Source: JBAZYZ01 sp041659085
Lineage (GTDB): Bacteria; Patescibacteriota; Minisyncoccia; Phycocordibacterales; VMEP01
Reading direction: 5' to 3'
Length of the DNA: 47,024 nucleotides
Assembly (NCBI GenBank): GCA_041659085.1
Contig: JBAZYZ010000003.1
Location: 1-47,024 of the forward strand
The notes beneath the pieces are model-generated. The model ran no database searches and was not told where the DNA came from. It worked only from the letters and a program-made list of their open reading frames with translations. Within the stretch, counting starts at the first letter, position 1. Every line of letters starts with the position of its first letter. Position numbers and translations under genes: made by a program. This document shows, piece after piece, positions 1 through 7,729 of the stretch.

Positions 1-76
1 TATATAGAATATGGTATCAAGTCCGGCCATGGCAGGTTTGCCTCTTCAATTTCCTTATGGTAGCATACGAAACGTC

Positions 77-295
77 ATGGCCAAATCATGCCCATCATGC
101 AATAAAGGAACGAAGGTCGCCGGAGGTTATTCCAACCGCACCCGCGCCACCAAGTTCACCCCGACAGGAATGGTACGCAAGTACCCTAATTTGCAATGGG
201 CGAAACTCCCTCAAGGCGGCAGAATCAAAATCTGCACCAGATGTTTGAAAGCAAACAAGCAATTAACTATGAAGGTAGCGGTAAAAAATAAGTAA
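77..295 (+). CDS. rpmB: Large ribosomal subunit protein bL28
   Basis: This 72-residue protein is recognised as bL28, a structural protein of the 50S subunit. It starts MAKSCPSCNKG, carries a CPSC pair near residues 5-8 and a CTRC pair near 54-57, and so has the four-cysteine zinc-ribbon form of the family. The middle (SNRTRATKF, then NLQW) matches bL28. An in-frame ATG at position 11 would add 22 residues that look unlike the family, so the ATG at 77 is preferred. There is no SD motif before it. A hairpin terminator follows at 321-350, so the gene probably ends a transcript that may begin left of the window. Confidence 0.9.
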   Translation: MAKSCPSCNKGTKVAGGYSNRTRATKFTPTGMVRKYPNLQWAKLPQGGRIKICTRCLKANKQLTMKVAVKNK

Positions 296-320
296 GTTAG
301 CGACGAAGTAATAGTACATT

Positions 321-350
321 AAAAATCCACCACTCGGCGGATTTTTTATT
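321..350 (+). terminator. Rho-independent terminator after rpmB
   Basis: AAAATCCACC and GGCGGATTTT form a stem with one mismatch, followed by a T-rich run. Confidence 0.75.
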
Positions 351-459
351 AAACTGGTCCATCTGTTCATTAAGATTACATTTTGTTTTTTCAAATGTTT
401 CCCCATATACCTAAAATACAATCTTCCCTGAAATTAATCTCTCTGCTCCAATTATTTAG

Positions 460-1329
460 TTATTTGGATGTGGTGAATGAAAGTTGCTCGCCGTTTGTTG
501 TGAAGATTATATTACCCGAATCGCAGGTGGAAAGTTTTGGAATTTTAAATTTTTCCAAAAGCGTGAGTACTTCCTTGTGCGGATGACCATAAGAATTTTT
601 ACACCCCGCGGAAACGATAGCGTATTCCGGCGCGGCAAAACCGAGATAGGCTTCGCCTGACGACGTGCGTGAGCCATGATGCCCGAGTTTCAAAACATTC
701 GCGCGCAAGTTTTTATTATCTAACGCAATCAAATGCTGTTCTATTTTTATCGGCGAATCTCCGGTCAGCAAAAATGATTTATCTTTATAAACAAGTTTCC
801 CCACAATTGAACCGTCATTAGTATCTTTGAACCGCGACACGTCCACGTCTGGGAATAAAATATCAAAATGAACATCGCGGCCTAAATTGATTCGCATGCC
901 ACGTCTCGCGAGAATTTTCTCCGCCCCGCTAACCGCGATTTTATTTTCAAACTCTTCCCAAGCCGCCGTTTCGGAGCGCGCGCCATTTAGAAAAACTTTA
1001 CCCACTTTAAATCGGCCGAGGACTATCGGCAGTCCGCCGATGTGGTCCTTGTCGGGATGCGTCGCCAAAATCGCGTCTATAGAATGGTCGTAAGACGGCA
1101 TCACTTTCCCGAGCGCCGAAAGCACCTGTGCGCCGCTCCCGCCGTCCACTAAAAACTGATTGCCATTCGGCGCTTCTATATATATTGAATCACCTTGCCC
1201 CACGTCCAAGAACGCCACGCGAAGCTGCCCTCCTCTCTCCTCGCGGAAAACCGAATACCAGATAAAAATATTCGCCAGAAACAAAACGCCTAAAAAAGCT
1301 AGGGGGAGATAATTCACTTTCTCTTTCAT
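460..1329 (-). CDS. ComEC-type metallo-beta-lactamase-fold protein (separate C-terminal domain)
   Basis: This is a stand-alone copy of the metallo-beta-lactamase domain that normally forms the C-terminus of ComEC/Rec2, the DNA-uptake channel. After one N-terminal membrane segment come FLDVGQGDS and the metal-binding motif THPDKDHIGG, then LKLGHHGS and a Gly/His-rich C-terminal part. In ComEC this domain is proposed to degrade the non-transported DNA strand; the same role here is inference. A GTG at 1350 could add seven residues. The ATG at 1329 is preferred because TATACT lies 6 nt upstream of it. The ComEC membrane domain is encoded upstream on the same strand but about 390 bp away, so this is a split comEC. 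Confidence 0.85.
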   Translation of the reverse strand: MKEKVNYLPLAFLGVLFLANIFIWYSVFREERGGQLRVAFLDVGQGDSIYIEAPNGNQFLVDGGSGAQVLSALGKVMPSYDHSIDAILATHPDKDHIGGLPIVLGRFKVGKVFLNGARSETAAWEEFENKIAVSGAEKILARRGMRINLGRDVHFDILFPDVDVSRFKDTNDGSIVGKLVYKDKSFLLTGDSPIKIEQHLIALDNKNLRANVLKLGHHGSRTSSGEAYLGFAAPEYAIVSAGCKNSYGHPHKEVLTLLEKFKIPKLSTCDSGNIIFTTNGEQLSFTTSK

Positions 1330-1335
1330 CTTTTT

Positions 1336-1341
1336 AGTATA
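1336..1341 (-). promoter_or_regulatory. -10 element of the MBL gene
   Basis: TATACT on the minus strand, 6 nt before the ATG at 1329. This spacing predicts a leaderless mRNA. Confidence 0.5.
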
Positions 1342-1365
1342 CGAAATCACCCGTGGACAATCTAA

Positions 1366-1394
1366 TTGCGCAATACTTTTTAAAAAGATAAGAT
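1366..1394 (+). promoter_or_regulatory. Candidate sigma70-type promoter of a micro-ORF
   Basis: TTGCGC at 1366-1371, a 17-nt spacer, then TAAGAT at 1389-1394. An ATG follows 8 nt later. Confidence 0.45.
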
Positions 1395-1402
1395 TACACG
1401 TA

Positions 1403-1441
1403 ATGAGGAGCGATAAAAAAGCAAGAAAAGAAGCAGAGTAA
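1403..1441 (+). CDS. Possible 12-residue micro-ORF
   Basis: ATG at 1403 opens a 12-codon frame, MRSDKKARKEAE, ending TAA at 1439-1441. It sits 8 nt after a TAAGAT -10 element and its stop codon abuts a terminator hairpin, so promoter, ORF and terminator make a unit of about 65 nt. It could be a real micro-peptide, a leader for the gene at 1509, or chance. No known family can be assigned to a peptide this short. Confidence 0.25.
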   Translation: MRSDKKARKEAE

Positions 1442-1465
1442 AACCCCGCCAGGGGTTATTTTTTT
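1442..1465 (+). terminator. Terminator-like hairpin downstream of the micro-ORF
   Basis: AACCCC and GGGGTT pair around a four-base loop, then ATTTTTTT follows. Confidence 0.6.
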
Positions 1466-1508
1466 GCCTAAACCTCAATTTGATCTTTAACAGGGGGAGG
1501 AAGTGGAG

Positions 1509-1727
1509 ATGACGGACTTCTTATATTTGTTTTACAGCGAAATAATGAGCCGGGAAATTACCTGCCCGCTGATGGAGGAAAAAACGGCGGATGGAGAATA
1601 CCGGTTTGAGGAGAAAATAAGATTCTGCGACTGTCCGAAACTTCGCGTCCTTTTTTTACTAGAGGGCATCCAAAAAGAATGCAATGACGGGAAAGAATGT
1701 TTCGCGAGAGTTGCGTTTCTAAGATAA
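1509..1727 (+). CDS. Small protein of unknown function
   Basis: This 72-residue protein (MTDFLYLFYSE...) is not recognised. GGGGGAGG at 1493-1500 is a strong SD motif 8 nt before the ATG at 1509, which decides this start over a GTG at 1503. It contains four cysteines (CPL, CDC, then two spaced as CNDGKEC), so it could bind a metal or form disulfides. It is acidic, with no membrane segment or signal peptide. It lies between the two parts of split ComEC on the opposite strand, and its last 9 bp overlap the 3' end of the ComEC gene. Confidence 0.55.
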   Translation: MTDFLYLFYSEIMSREITCPLMEEKTADGEYRFEEKIRFCDCPKLRVLFLLEGIQKECNDGKECFARVAFLR

Positions 1728-3218
1728 GGCGCGCGCCGGTTCAGGAGCGCGACTTTTATTTTTTTTAAGGATAATAACTACCACCATCACGAGAACAACC
1801 GCGATTATGGAACCGACGCCCGCGGGAATAGCAAGAGCCGAGAACGGCAAGCCGGCAAAAAATTTCGCGGTCAAAATCGCGTAGGAAAGCAGGGTTGAGG
1901 TAACAATAGAAAATGGCAGGGCTATCGCGTGCCCCATAAACCCCAGAATTCCTGTAACAAACGAACCCATCATCGCAAAGGGCACCGTCGGCAGTATCAG
2001 GAGATTAGCGGGAATGGATAATAACGAAACCGAACCACTCATATATATAAGTAGCGGAAGTACAGCCATTTGCGTAGCAAGAGTTTGAGATAAAAGTTCA
2101 CGCAGCCACCTTGGTTTCCATTTGCCCAAACGCGCGTGGATAAGCGGCGTAAGATAAATAAGTCCGAGCGTGGCAAGAAAAGATAGTTGGAACGACGGGT
2201 CAAAGACAAGCACGTTTGGATTTTCAAGGAGCATCAAAAACCCGGCAATAAAAAGCGCTCTGCCGGCATCATAAGTCCGCCCGGTCGCAACACCCAAGAG
2301 CGCGATAAGCGCCATAACTGCCGCGCGTATGGCGGACGCTCCCCCGCCTGTCATCAAAACAAAAAACGCGATTGCAACGCCACCAGCTCCCGCGCGGTAA
2401 AGAATCGGCAAGAAAGAAAATATCTTCATAAAGAACTGTGAAACAAGCGCGATGTTGTAGCCCGACAAGACAACCAAGTGAATAACACCGGCACGTTTGA
2501 ATGTATCCAGGATATTTTGCGGCAACGCGTGCTTTTCGCCGATAAGCATACCGAGCGCGAGCGCTGCGCCGGGCTCATTGATATTCTCGCGGAGTTTCCC
2601 GGAAAATTTTTCACGGGTTGAGAAAAGTTTAGAGATAAGAAAATTGCCTTTGTTCTGTGAAACAACAGATATGTTCGGATAAAACATTTCATTGAATATG
2701 CCGTCTTTTGATAAATATTTTTTATAATCAAAATTTATGCCGCCGTCGGAAAAGTTTTTCACTGTCTGAAGTTTGCCGGAGAGCAGAACCTCGTCGCCGT
2801 AATGTAATGCCGGATACAAATCAGATATGACCAAAATACGCCCAGTTGCGGGAAGCTCGTTCCCCGGAATGGAAATTTCTTCAGGCTCCACGATATAGCG
2901 CGCGTTCGTCTCCCTCATGTCCGGATATTCCGAAATGATTCCGCGGACAGTTATTTTTTCACCGACCACCGGTGATAAATTATTTTCATAGCGGTATTGT
3001 TCAACACCCGTACGCGCGAGTCCCAATGCTAAGGCTATAAGAAAAAATGAAATGGCAAAAACACTCCGCGGTTTTGACAAAAATTTGTGTAATAAAAAAA
3101 GCGCCCCTCCGAGCGCCGCAAAAAACACTGTAAACGAAAAACCAAAATCAAAAAAGGAACCGATGGCGACTCCTGCGACAAAACCGATAAGTAAAAACGG
3201 AAGTGGTTCAATCCGCAT
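1719..3218 (-). CDS. comEC: ComEC/Rec2 membrane channel protein (without the MBL domain)
   Basis: This 499-residue polytopic membrane protein is the ComEC/Rec2 competence domain, which carries single-stranded DNA across the cytoplasmic membrane. Three N-terminal helices are followed by a soluble OB-like region (about 80-180), then the competence core with VIHLVVLSGYNIALV near residues 245-259 and many helices. The family-typical C-terminal metallo-beta-lactamase domain is missing; a separate gene at 460-1329 encodes it. The gene starts 16 bp after the stop of rnhA and has no SD, so the two are probably co-transcribed. Confidence 0.9.
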   Translation of the reverse strand: MRIEPLPFLLIGFVAGVAIGSFFDFGFSFTVFFAALGGALFLLHKFLSKPRSVFAISFFLIALALGLARTGVEQYRYENNLSPVVGEKITVRGIISEYPDMRETNARYIVEPEEISIPGNELPATGRILVISDLYPALHYGDEVLLSGKLQTVKNFSDGGINFDYKKYLSKDGIFNEMFYPNISVVSQNKGNFLISKLFSTREKFSGKLRENINEPGAALALGMLIGEKHALPQNILDTFKRAGVIHLVVLSGYNIALVSQFFMKIFSFLPILYRAGAGGVAIAFFVLMTGGGASAIRAAVMALIALLGVATGRTYDAGRALFIAGFLMLLENPNVLVFDPSFQLSFLATLGLIYLTPLIHARLGKWKPRWLRELLSQTLATQMAVLPLLIYMSGSVSLLSIPANLLILPTVPFAMMGSFVTGILGFMGHAIALPFSIVTSTLLSYAILTAKFFAGLPFSALAIPAGVGSIIAVVLVMVVVIILKKNKSRAPEPARALS

Positions 3219-3234
3219 TTCGTTTTATTTTGCC

Positions 3235-3972
3235 CTACTTAACTCCCCAACTTTTTATTATTTCTTTTTCGTCTCCCACTGAAGTTGATTTTTTAAATCT
3301 CGCGCCCGAAACTCCTCTCACTCTTTTCTCGCACTCGGCCCAAGTCTTATGGCGCATAAGCTTGCCGCTGACTAAAGACAGGTATGAGTAAGCCTTCACC
3401 CCGGAACTGCTTTTTCTTGATTTTGTCTTTTCGCGCGCTGCGGATTTTTCAGCGTCCACTTTTGTATTCAAAACATCAAACGGATATTTTGAAAGCGGCC
3501 CGACAAAAAATTTCTCCTTTTTCCATTTTTGCTCTTTGGCGCACATAGTCGCCAGAAAATCCGCCCTCTCGTTTCCGGCAATACCTACGTGACCGCGCAC
3601 ATGTTTCCATTCAATATTTTTATCTTTAGCAAGTTTTCCAAGCTTCACCCACAAATCCTTATTCAAAACTTCTTTCTTATTCGTACCTATCCAATTTTTC
3701 TTTTCCCAGACGTGAATCCACTTGGTAATCCCGTGAATCACATAGCGGGAGTCGGTATGGATTAAAATTTTCAGGTTATTGGTTTTTAATTTTGAGGAAA
3801 ATTCAAGCGCATTAATCGCCGCCGTAAGTTCCATCCTATTGTTCGTAGTGTGTTTCTCTCCCCCTCCCAACTCCACAACCTCATCATCGTGCGCGATAAC
3901 AACTCCCCACCCGCCTTTTCCGGGATTACCGATTGAACTTCCGTCCGCAAAAATTATTACCTGTTTCTTCAT
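3235..3972 (-). CDS. rnhA: Ribonuclease HI with C-terminal viroplasmin-like domain
   Basis: RNase HI cleaves the RNA strand of RNA-DNA hybrids. The catalytic set is intact: D10 (FADGS), E48 (NRMEL), D74 (HTDSR), H128 and D138 (NERAD). Residues 1-150 form the usual domain. A basic linker (175-192) leads to residues 193-245, where W211, C214, G220 and the ARFKK segment resemble the hybrid-binding or caulimovirus viroplasmin-like domain that usually sits at the N-terminus of RNase H1 proteins. The MKKQV start at 3972 is preferred over a 13-residue upstream extension because it fits the family and lies 8 nt after a TATATT element. Confidence 0.9.
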   Translation of the reverse strand: MKKQVIIFADGSSIGNPGKGGWGVVIAHDDEVVELGGGEKHTTNNRMELTAAINALEFSSKLKTNNLKILIHTDSRYVIHGITKWIHVWEKKNWIGTNKKEVLNKDLWVKLGKLAKDKNIEWKHVRGHVGIAGNERADFLATMCAKEQKWKKEKFFVGPLSKYPFDVLNTKVDAEKSAAREKTKSRKSSSGVKAYSYLSLVSGKLMRHKTWAECEKRVRGVSGARFKKSTSVGDEKEIIKSWGVK

Positions 3973-3980
3973 TAAAATTA

Positions 3981-3986
3981 AATATA
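3981..3986 (-). promoter_or_regulatory. -10 element of rnhA
   Basis: TATATT on the minus strand, 8 nt before the rnhA ATG. Confidence 0.4.
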
Positions 3987-3990
3987 ACAC

Positions 3991-4022
3991 GACAAAATAA
4001 AAACGGCGCACACTCGCGCCGT
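3991..4022 (-). terminator. Terminator after the 51-residue gene
   Basis: ACGGCGC/GCGCCGT stem; on the minus strand it is followed by TTTTTATTTT. Confidence 0.7.
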
Positions 4023-4032
4023 CGGTCCTAAA

Positions 4033-4188
4033 TTACTGCGCCGTAGAAACGCGCGGGACTTGTCCGTCATCCCCGCAAACAAACGGCGGGGTTTGTTTTT
4101 TGTCCGCAGCATTATTCCCCCGGCGGGCAAACTGTTCAAAAAGCTTGACCAGCTTGTTTTTAAACTCGCGGAACTCTTTTTTATCCAC
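4033..4188 (-). CDS. Small 51-residue protein of unknown function
   Basis: A GTG-started frame (MDKKEFREFKNKLVKLFEQF...) of 51 residues. The start is supported by an AGAGGAG SD motif about 11 nt upstream, and the gene has its own terminator downstream. The first 23 residues could form a basic amphipathic helix; the rest is polar and rich in Pro and Gly. It follows recJ on the same strand by 55 bp, so it may be co-transcribed with it. No family is recognised. Confidence 0.5.
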   Translation of the reverse strand: MDKKEFREFKNKLVKLFEQFARRGNNAADKKQTPPFVCGDDGQVPRVSTAQ

Positions 4189-4243
4189 TTTATTTTCTCC
4201 TCTTCTCAAAAATTACAACGCCAAATTAAACCTTATCAGCCAA

Positions 4244-5974
4244 TCAAACAATGTCAATAATCCTTAGCCTTATTTCAGGGCGGCGCATAAATAAAGAAAG
4301 CTCAATTGTGGCGATGAGATTTATTTTCGCGCCTGCTTCCACTCCCATTTTGTAATCTCCCGCGTCCATAAAAAACCCAATAGCCGAAATTTTCACCCCT
4401 TTTGAATTTTCAAAAATAAGTTTCAGGTGATTTTTTTCTTTTCCAAATTTACTGACTTCCTTTATTTCCGCCCCGGAGAAAAGAAATGCAGGTTTCGGAT
4501 TGCCCACGCCGTAAGGCGCAAGTCTTTCAATCGTCTTATAATTCGCCTCCGTCACATCATCTATAGTAAGCGCGCAATCTATCATCTCACCACTCGGAAG
4601 CGCCGTGACTTTCTTCACTTTCTTGTGCGCTTTCAAGAGTTCTTCTTCCAGGAAATGAATCTTTTCATGAGAGACCGAAAACCCGCCGGAGAATTCATGC
4701 CCGCCAATGTTTAAAAAGAATCCTTCTTCCACGGCTACCATAAGCTCGACCAAATTTACCGTCCCATCGGAACGGCACGAGCCTTTTATATGCTCGCTAT
4801 CCTCCCTCCCCCAGACGAAAGCCGGCCGGCCGTACTCTTCCACAAGCTTGCCGGCGATAAGCCCGATTACTCCCGGCTTCCAATTCGGGTTACCTATCAC
4901 GATAACGTCTTTTATGCCGCGTTCTTCCACGTGTTTCCTTGCTTCTTTTATCATTGACGAAACAAGTCCTTTACGCGTGTCATTCAAATTGTGCAGGTGG
5001 TCGGAAAGTTCGTCGGCCAGGGTTTCGTCGGTGGTGGAGAGCAGGCGAAACGCCTCAATCGGAATATCCATTCGCGACGCGGCGTTTATCCGGGGCGCTA
5101 TCATGAAAGCCACGTCGTCTTCAGTCAGGCTTGATTGTTCCACGCGCATCTTGCGGAGAAGTTTGACGAATCCCGCCCGCGGACTTTTGCGCATAACCTT
5201 CAGTCCGTAGTAAGCGATGGCGCGATTCTCATTCACAAGCGGCACCATGTCCGCGATTGTGGAGAGTCCGGCCATATCAAGAAGCCACTTCTCCCAACCC
5301 TCCGGCACTTCCCACTCTTTACCCTTCTTCTTGAGTAACGCCTGCACCAGCTTGAAAGCCACACCCGCGCCGCAAAGCATATTGTCGGGATACGTGTCGC
5401 CAGCCTGTTTTGAATTTATGACAGCATAGGCCTGAGGAATCTTTTCCTGAGGAAGATGATGATCGGTCACAATCACATTTATGCCCAAGTTCTCCGCGTA
5501 AGCCACTTCCTCCACGTTGGCAATCGCCAGATCAACCGTAATGATGAGACTAACGCCATCTTTGGCGAATTTTTCAATCGCCCCGTTATTAAGGCCATAA
5601 CCTTCTTTATGCCGGTGCGGAATATAGTTTGAAAAATTTTTGTAACCGATTTTTTTAAAAAAATCATGGAGCACGACCGAACCGGGAATGCCGTCGCAAT
5701 CATAGTCGCCGTAGATAACAATTTTTTCTTCGGTCTCAGTGGCTCGAATTATGCGTTCCACGGCCTTATCCATATTCAAAATAAGAAAAGGGTCATAAAC
5801 ATCCCGCTCATAGTCGGGGTTCAGGAATTTTTCCGCCGCCTCACTTGTTTTAATTCCGCGGTTATAAAGCAAAATTTTGGCAAAATCGCCGTATTGTTTC
5901 AACTCCCCCGCCGCATCTTCCGGAACCGGCTCCGCCCGCGTGTGTTTATCCATCCCGTTAGTGAAAAATGGCAT
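4244..5974 (-). CDS. recJ: Single-stranded-DNA exonuclease RecJ
   Basis: RecJ degrades single-stranded DNA 5' to 3' in recombination and repair using Mn/Mg. The DHH domain shows YGDYDCDGIPG near residues 88-98 (the family usually has DYDADG), VTVDLAIA-type segments and VTDHH near 170. The DHHA1 part carries the GGHEFSGGF motif, and an OB-like C-terminal region follows. The length of 576 residues is normal for the family. The start is uncertain: MPFF at 5974 or MDKH at 5953, and neither has a good SD. It is the first gene of a minus-strand group running to ComEC. Confidence 0.92.
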   Translation of the reverse strand: MPFFTNGMDKHTRAEPVPEDAAGELKQYGDFAKILLYNRGIKTSEAAEKFLNPDYERDVYDPFLILNMDKAVERIIRATETEEKIVIYGDYDCDGIPGSVVLHDFFKKIGYKNFSNYIPHRHKEGYGLNNGAIEKFAKDGVSLIITVDLAIANVEEVAYAENLGINVIVTDHHLPQEKIPQAYAVINSKQAGDTYPDNMLCGAGVAFKLVQALLKKKGKEWEVPEGWEKWLLDMAGLSTIADMVPLVNENRAIAYYGLKVMRKSPRAGFVKLLRKMRVEQSSLTEDDVAFMIAPRINAASRMDIPIEAFRLLSTTDETLADELSDHLHNLNDTRKGLVSSMIKEARKHVEERGIKDVIVIGNPNWKPGVIGLIAGKLVEEYGRPAFVWGREDSEHIKGSCRSDGTVNLVELMVAVEEGFFLNIGGHEFSGGFSVSHEKIHFLEEELLKAHKKVKKVTALPSGEMIDCALTIDDVTEANYKTIERLAPYGVGNPKPAFLFSGAEIKEVSKFGKEKNHLKLIFENSKGVKISAIGFFMDAGDYKMGVEAGAKINLIATIELSLFMRRPEIRLRIIDIV

Positions 5975-6112
5975 TGCTCCATGGGGAGCTCCGTTACCAC
6001 CATCTTAAATTATGTTAATAACCATCCATTATTATACTGTTTTGTAAATCTTCAGATCCCCTATGCCATTTTCTACTACGGGATCCATCCGAGGATTATA
6101 TCACGGGGCTTA

Positions 6113-6121
6113 TGATATAAT
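6113..6121 (+). promoter_or_regulatory. Extended -10 promoter of the HIT gene
   Basis: TGATATAAT is an extended -10 element. The first ATG after it (6129) is 7 nt downstream but out of frame with the HIT gene, whose usable ATG is at 6137. Confidence 0.5.
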
Positions 6122-6136
6122 TTTATTCATGAATGA

Positions 6137-6541
6137 ATGCTTTTCTGTAAAATAATCGCCAGCGAAATTCCGGCGAAAATTATTTACGAAGATGAATTCT
6201 CTCTGGCGTTTCTGGACATTAATCCGATAAACACAGGGCATGTTCTTCTTTTGCCAAGGAGACATTTTGAAAATATTTTTGATATGCCGGAGGATCTTGC
6301 GGCGAAACTTTCTGCCGTCTCAAAAAAATTAGCCATAGCCATAAAAGGAAGCTTGAATGCCGATGGAATAAACATAACTTCAAATAATGGCGCCGCCGCC
6401 GGACAACTGGTGTTCCACGCGCATACTCATATAATACCGAGGTACACAGGCGACGGTTTCACACACTGGAAAGGAAAGCGCGGATATAAAGATGGCGAAA
6501 TGAACGAAGTGGTCCGGAAAATAAAAACTGCCTTAAACTAA
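6137..6541 (+). CDS. HIT-family (histidine triad) nucleotide-binding protein
   Basis: HIT proteins hydrolyse or transfer nucleoside monophosphates from substrates such as adenosine phosphoramidate. The catalytic triad motif is seen as H94-A-H96-T-H98 followed by IIPR, and the N-terminal FCKIIASEIPAKIIYED segment is characteristic. The protein is 134 residues. Relatives usually begin with a CxFC motif. Here the first Cys is lost because the ATG at 6129 runs out of frame; one extra T in the TTTT run at 6141-6144 would give MNECFFCKI. It may therefore carry a one-base frameshift at its N-terminus. It converges with pgk over a shared terminator. Confidence 0.9.
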   Translation: MLFCKIIASEIPAKIIYEDEFSLAFLDINPINTGHVLLLPRRHFENIFDMPEDLAAKLSAVSKKLAIAIKGSLNADGINITSNNGAAAGQLVFHAHTHIIPRYTGDGFTHWKGKRGYKDGEMNEVVRKIKTALN

Positions 6542-6570
6542 AACCTGCCTTAAGGCAGGTTTTAGTTTTT
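6541..6570. terminator. Bidirectional terminator between the HIT gene and pgk
   Basis: AAAACCTGCC and GGCAGGTTTT form a 10-bp stem with a TTAA loop; T-rich DNA lies on the plus-strand side. Confidence 0.75.
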
Positions 6571-7683
6571 GTTTTTTAGGGCTTCTATTCCCGGAAGAGT
6601 TCCCGTGGCCAAAAATTCAAGCATCGCCCCGCCGGCCGTGGAAACAAAAGTGAATTTCTTCTCTATCTTGAGTTTGGTTACAAGCGCCAAGGTGTCGCCC
6701 CCGCCGATAACAGTCTCAGCTTTTGATTTCACCAACAATTTTAAAATCTCTTCCGTCCCCCATCCGAACCCTTCGTCGTAAATGCCAACCGGCCCGTTAA
6801 AAAGAATGGACTTTGCTCCGACAATCTTATTTTTTAGCTCAAGCAATGTCGCCGGACCGATATCGGCTATTTTGTCGGCGCGTGTTAATTCATCGGGACA
6901 AACAATTTTGCCGGAAAGAAGCAATGCGTCTTCAGGAAGGACTACTTTTTTATTGGATAAAAGAGATTTTAGTCCGGGAATCGGCTTGCCCACCGACGAC
7001 TTACCCATTTCATATCCCTTCATCTTAAAAAGAGCGTTGGCCAAAGCGCCTCCGATGAAAATCGTCTTGGCGAGCGGCAGATAATGCCTGACTAACGGCA
7101 ACTTTGTTTCAAACTTCGCCCCGCCCAGGATAAAAACAAAAGGTTTTTTCGGTTTAAGCGCGCGGGAGAGATGTTTGTATTCTTCCTCAAAGAGGAATCC
7201 GGCGTAAGCAGGCAGGAGTTTCGGCAATCGCGTGATTGAAGCATGGCTGCGATGGGAAACGGAAAAGGCTTCGTTAACGAACACATCGGCAAGAAAAGCC
7301 AGCTTTCCCGCGAATAAAGCGGAGTTTTTCTTCTCTCCGGCATCTGCGCGCAAATTTTCAAGCAACATGGCTCCGCCTTCAGGCAGAGATTCAGCCGCGG
7401 CTTTTGCTTTGGCCCCGACGATATCCGGCACAAAACCGACCCGTGTAAAACGATTGAGGTAGCGCGCGACCGGCTGAAGACTGGCGCCGACATCCCCAAA
7501 ATGGGAAATAATAATGATTCTGGCGCCGTGTTTTTTCAAATATTCAATCGTCTGAAGAGCGCGGGTTATCCGGAAATCATCTTTTACCACGCCCTCTACG
7601 ACCGGGACATTCAAATCAAGCCGCAAAAGCACCTTCTTTCCTTTCAAATTTTTTATTTCTCGGAGTGTGCGGAACGAGGGCAT
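6562..7683 (-). CDS. pgk: Phosphoglycerate kinase
   Basis: Pgk interconverts 1,3-bisphosphoglycerate + ADP and 3-phosphoglycerate + ATP in glycolysis. The family signature KKVLLRLDLNVP is at residues 16-27, the substrate-binding ISHFGD near 58-63, and the C-terminal nucleotide-binding VIGGGDT near 335. At 373 residues it is slightly short of the usual 390-400 but looks complete. It lies 46 bp downstream of tpiA on the same strand, so a small glycolytic operon tpiA-pgk is likely. Confidence 0.95.
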   Translation of the reverse strand: MPSFRTLREIKNLKGKKVLLRLDLNVPVVEGVVKDDFRITRALQTIEYLKKHGARIIIISHFGDVGASLQPVARYLNRFTRVGFVPDIVGAKAKAAAESLPEGGAMLLENLRADAGEKKNSALFAGKLAFLADVFVNEAFSVSHRSHASITRLPKLLPAYAGFLFEEEYKHLSRALKPKKPFVFILGGAKFETKLPLVRHYLPLAKTIFIGGALANALFKMKGYEMGKSSVGKPIPGLKSLLSNKKVVLPEDALLLSGKIVCPDELTRADKIADIGPATLLELKNKIVGAKSILFNGPVGIYDEGFGWGTEEILKLLVKSKAETVIGGGDTLALVTKLKIEKKFTFVSTAGGAMLEFLATGTLPGIEALKNKN

Positions 7684-7729
7684 ATGAATCGGTTTTTAGT
7701 TTATAGTTTTTCGGGAAAATCCAAAATGC

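Noticed and set aside
11..76. N-terminal extension of bL28
   Set aside because: The extra 22 residues do not match the family, which starts at MAKSC.
4707..5210. Plus-strand frame of 167 codons inside recJ
   Set aside because: It is antisense to conserved RecJ motifs and has no start signals.
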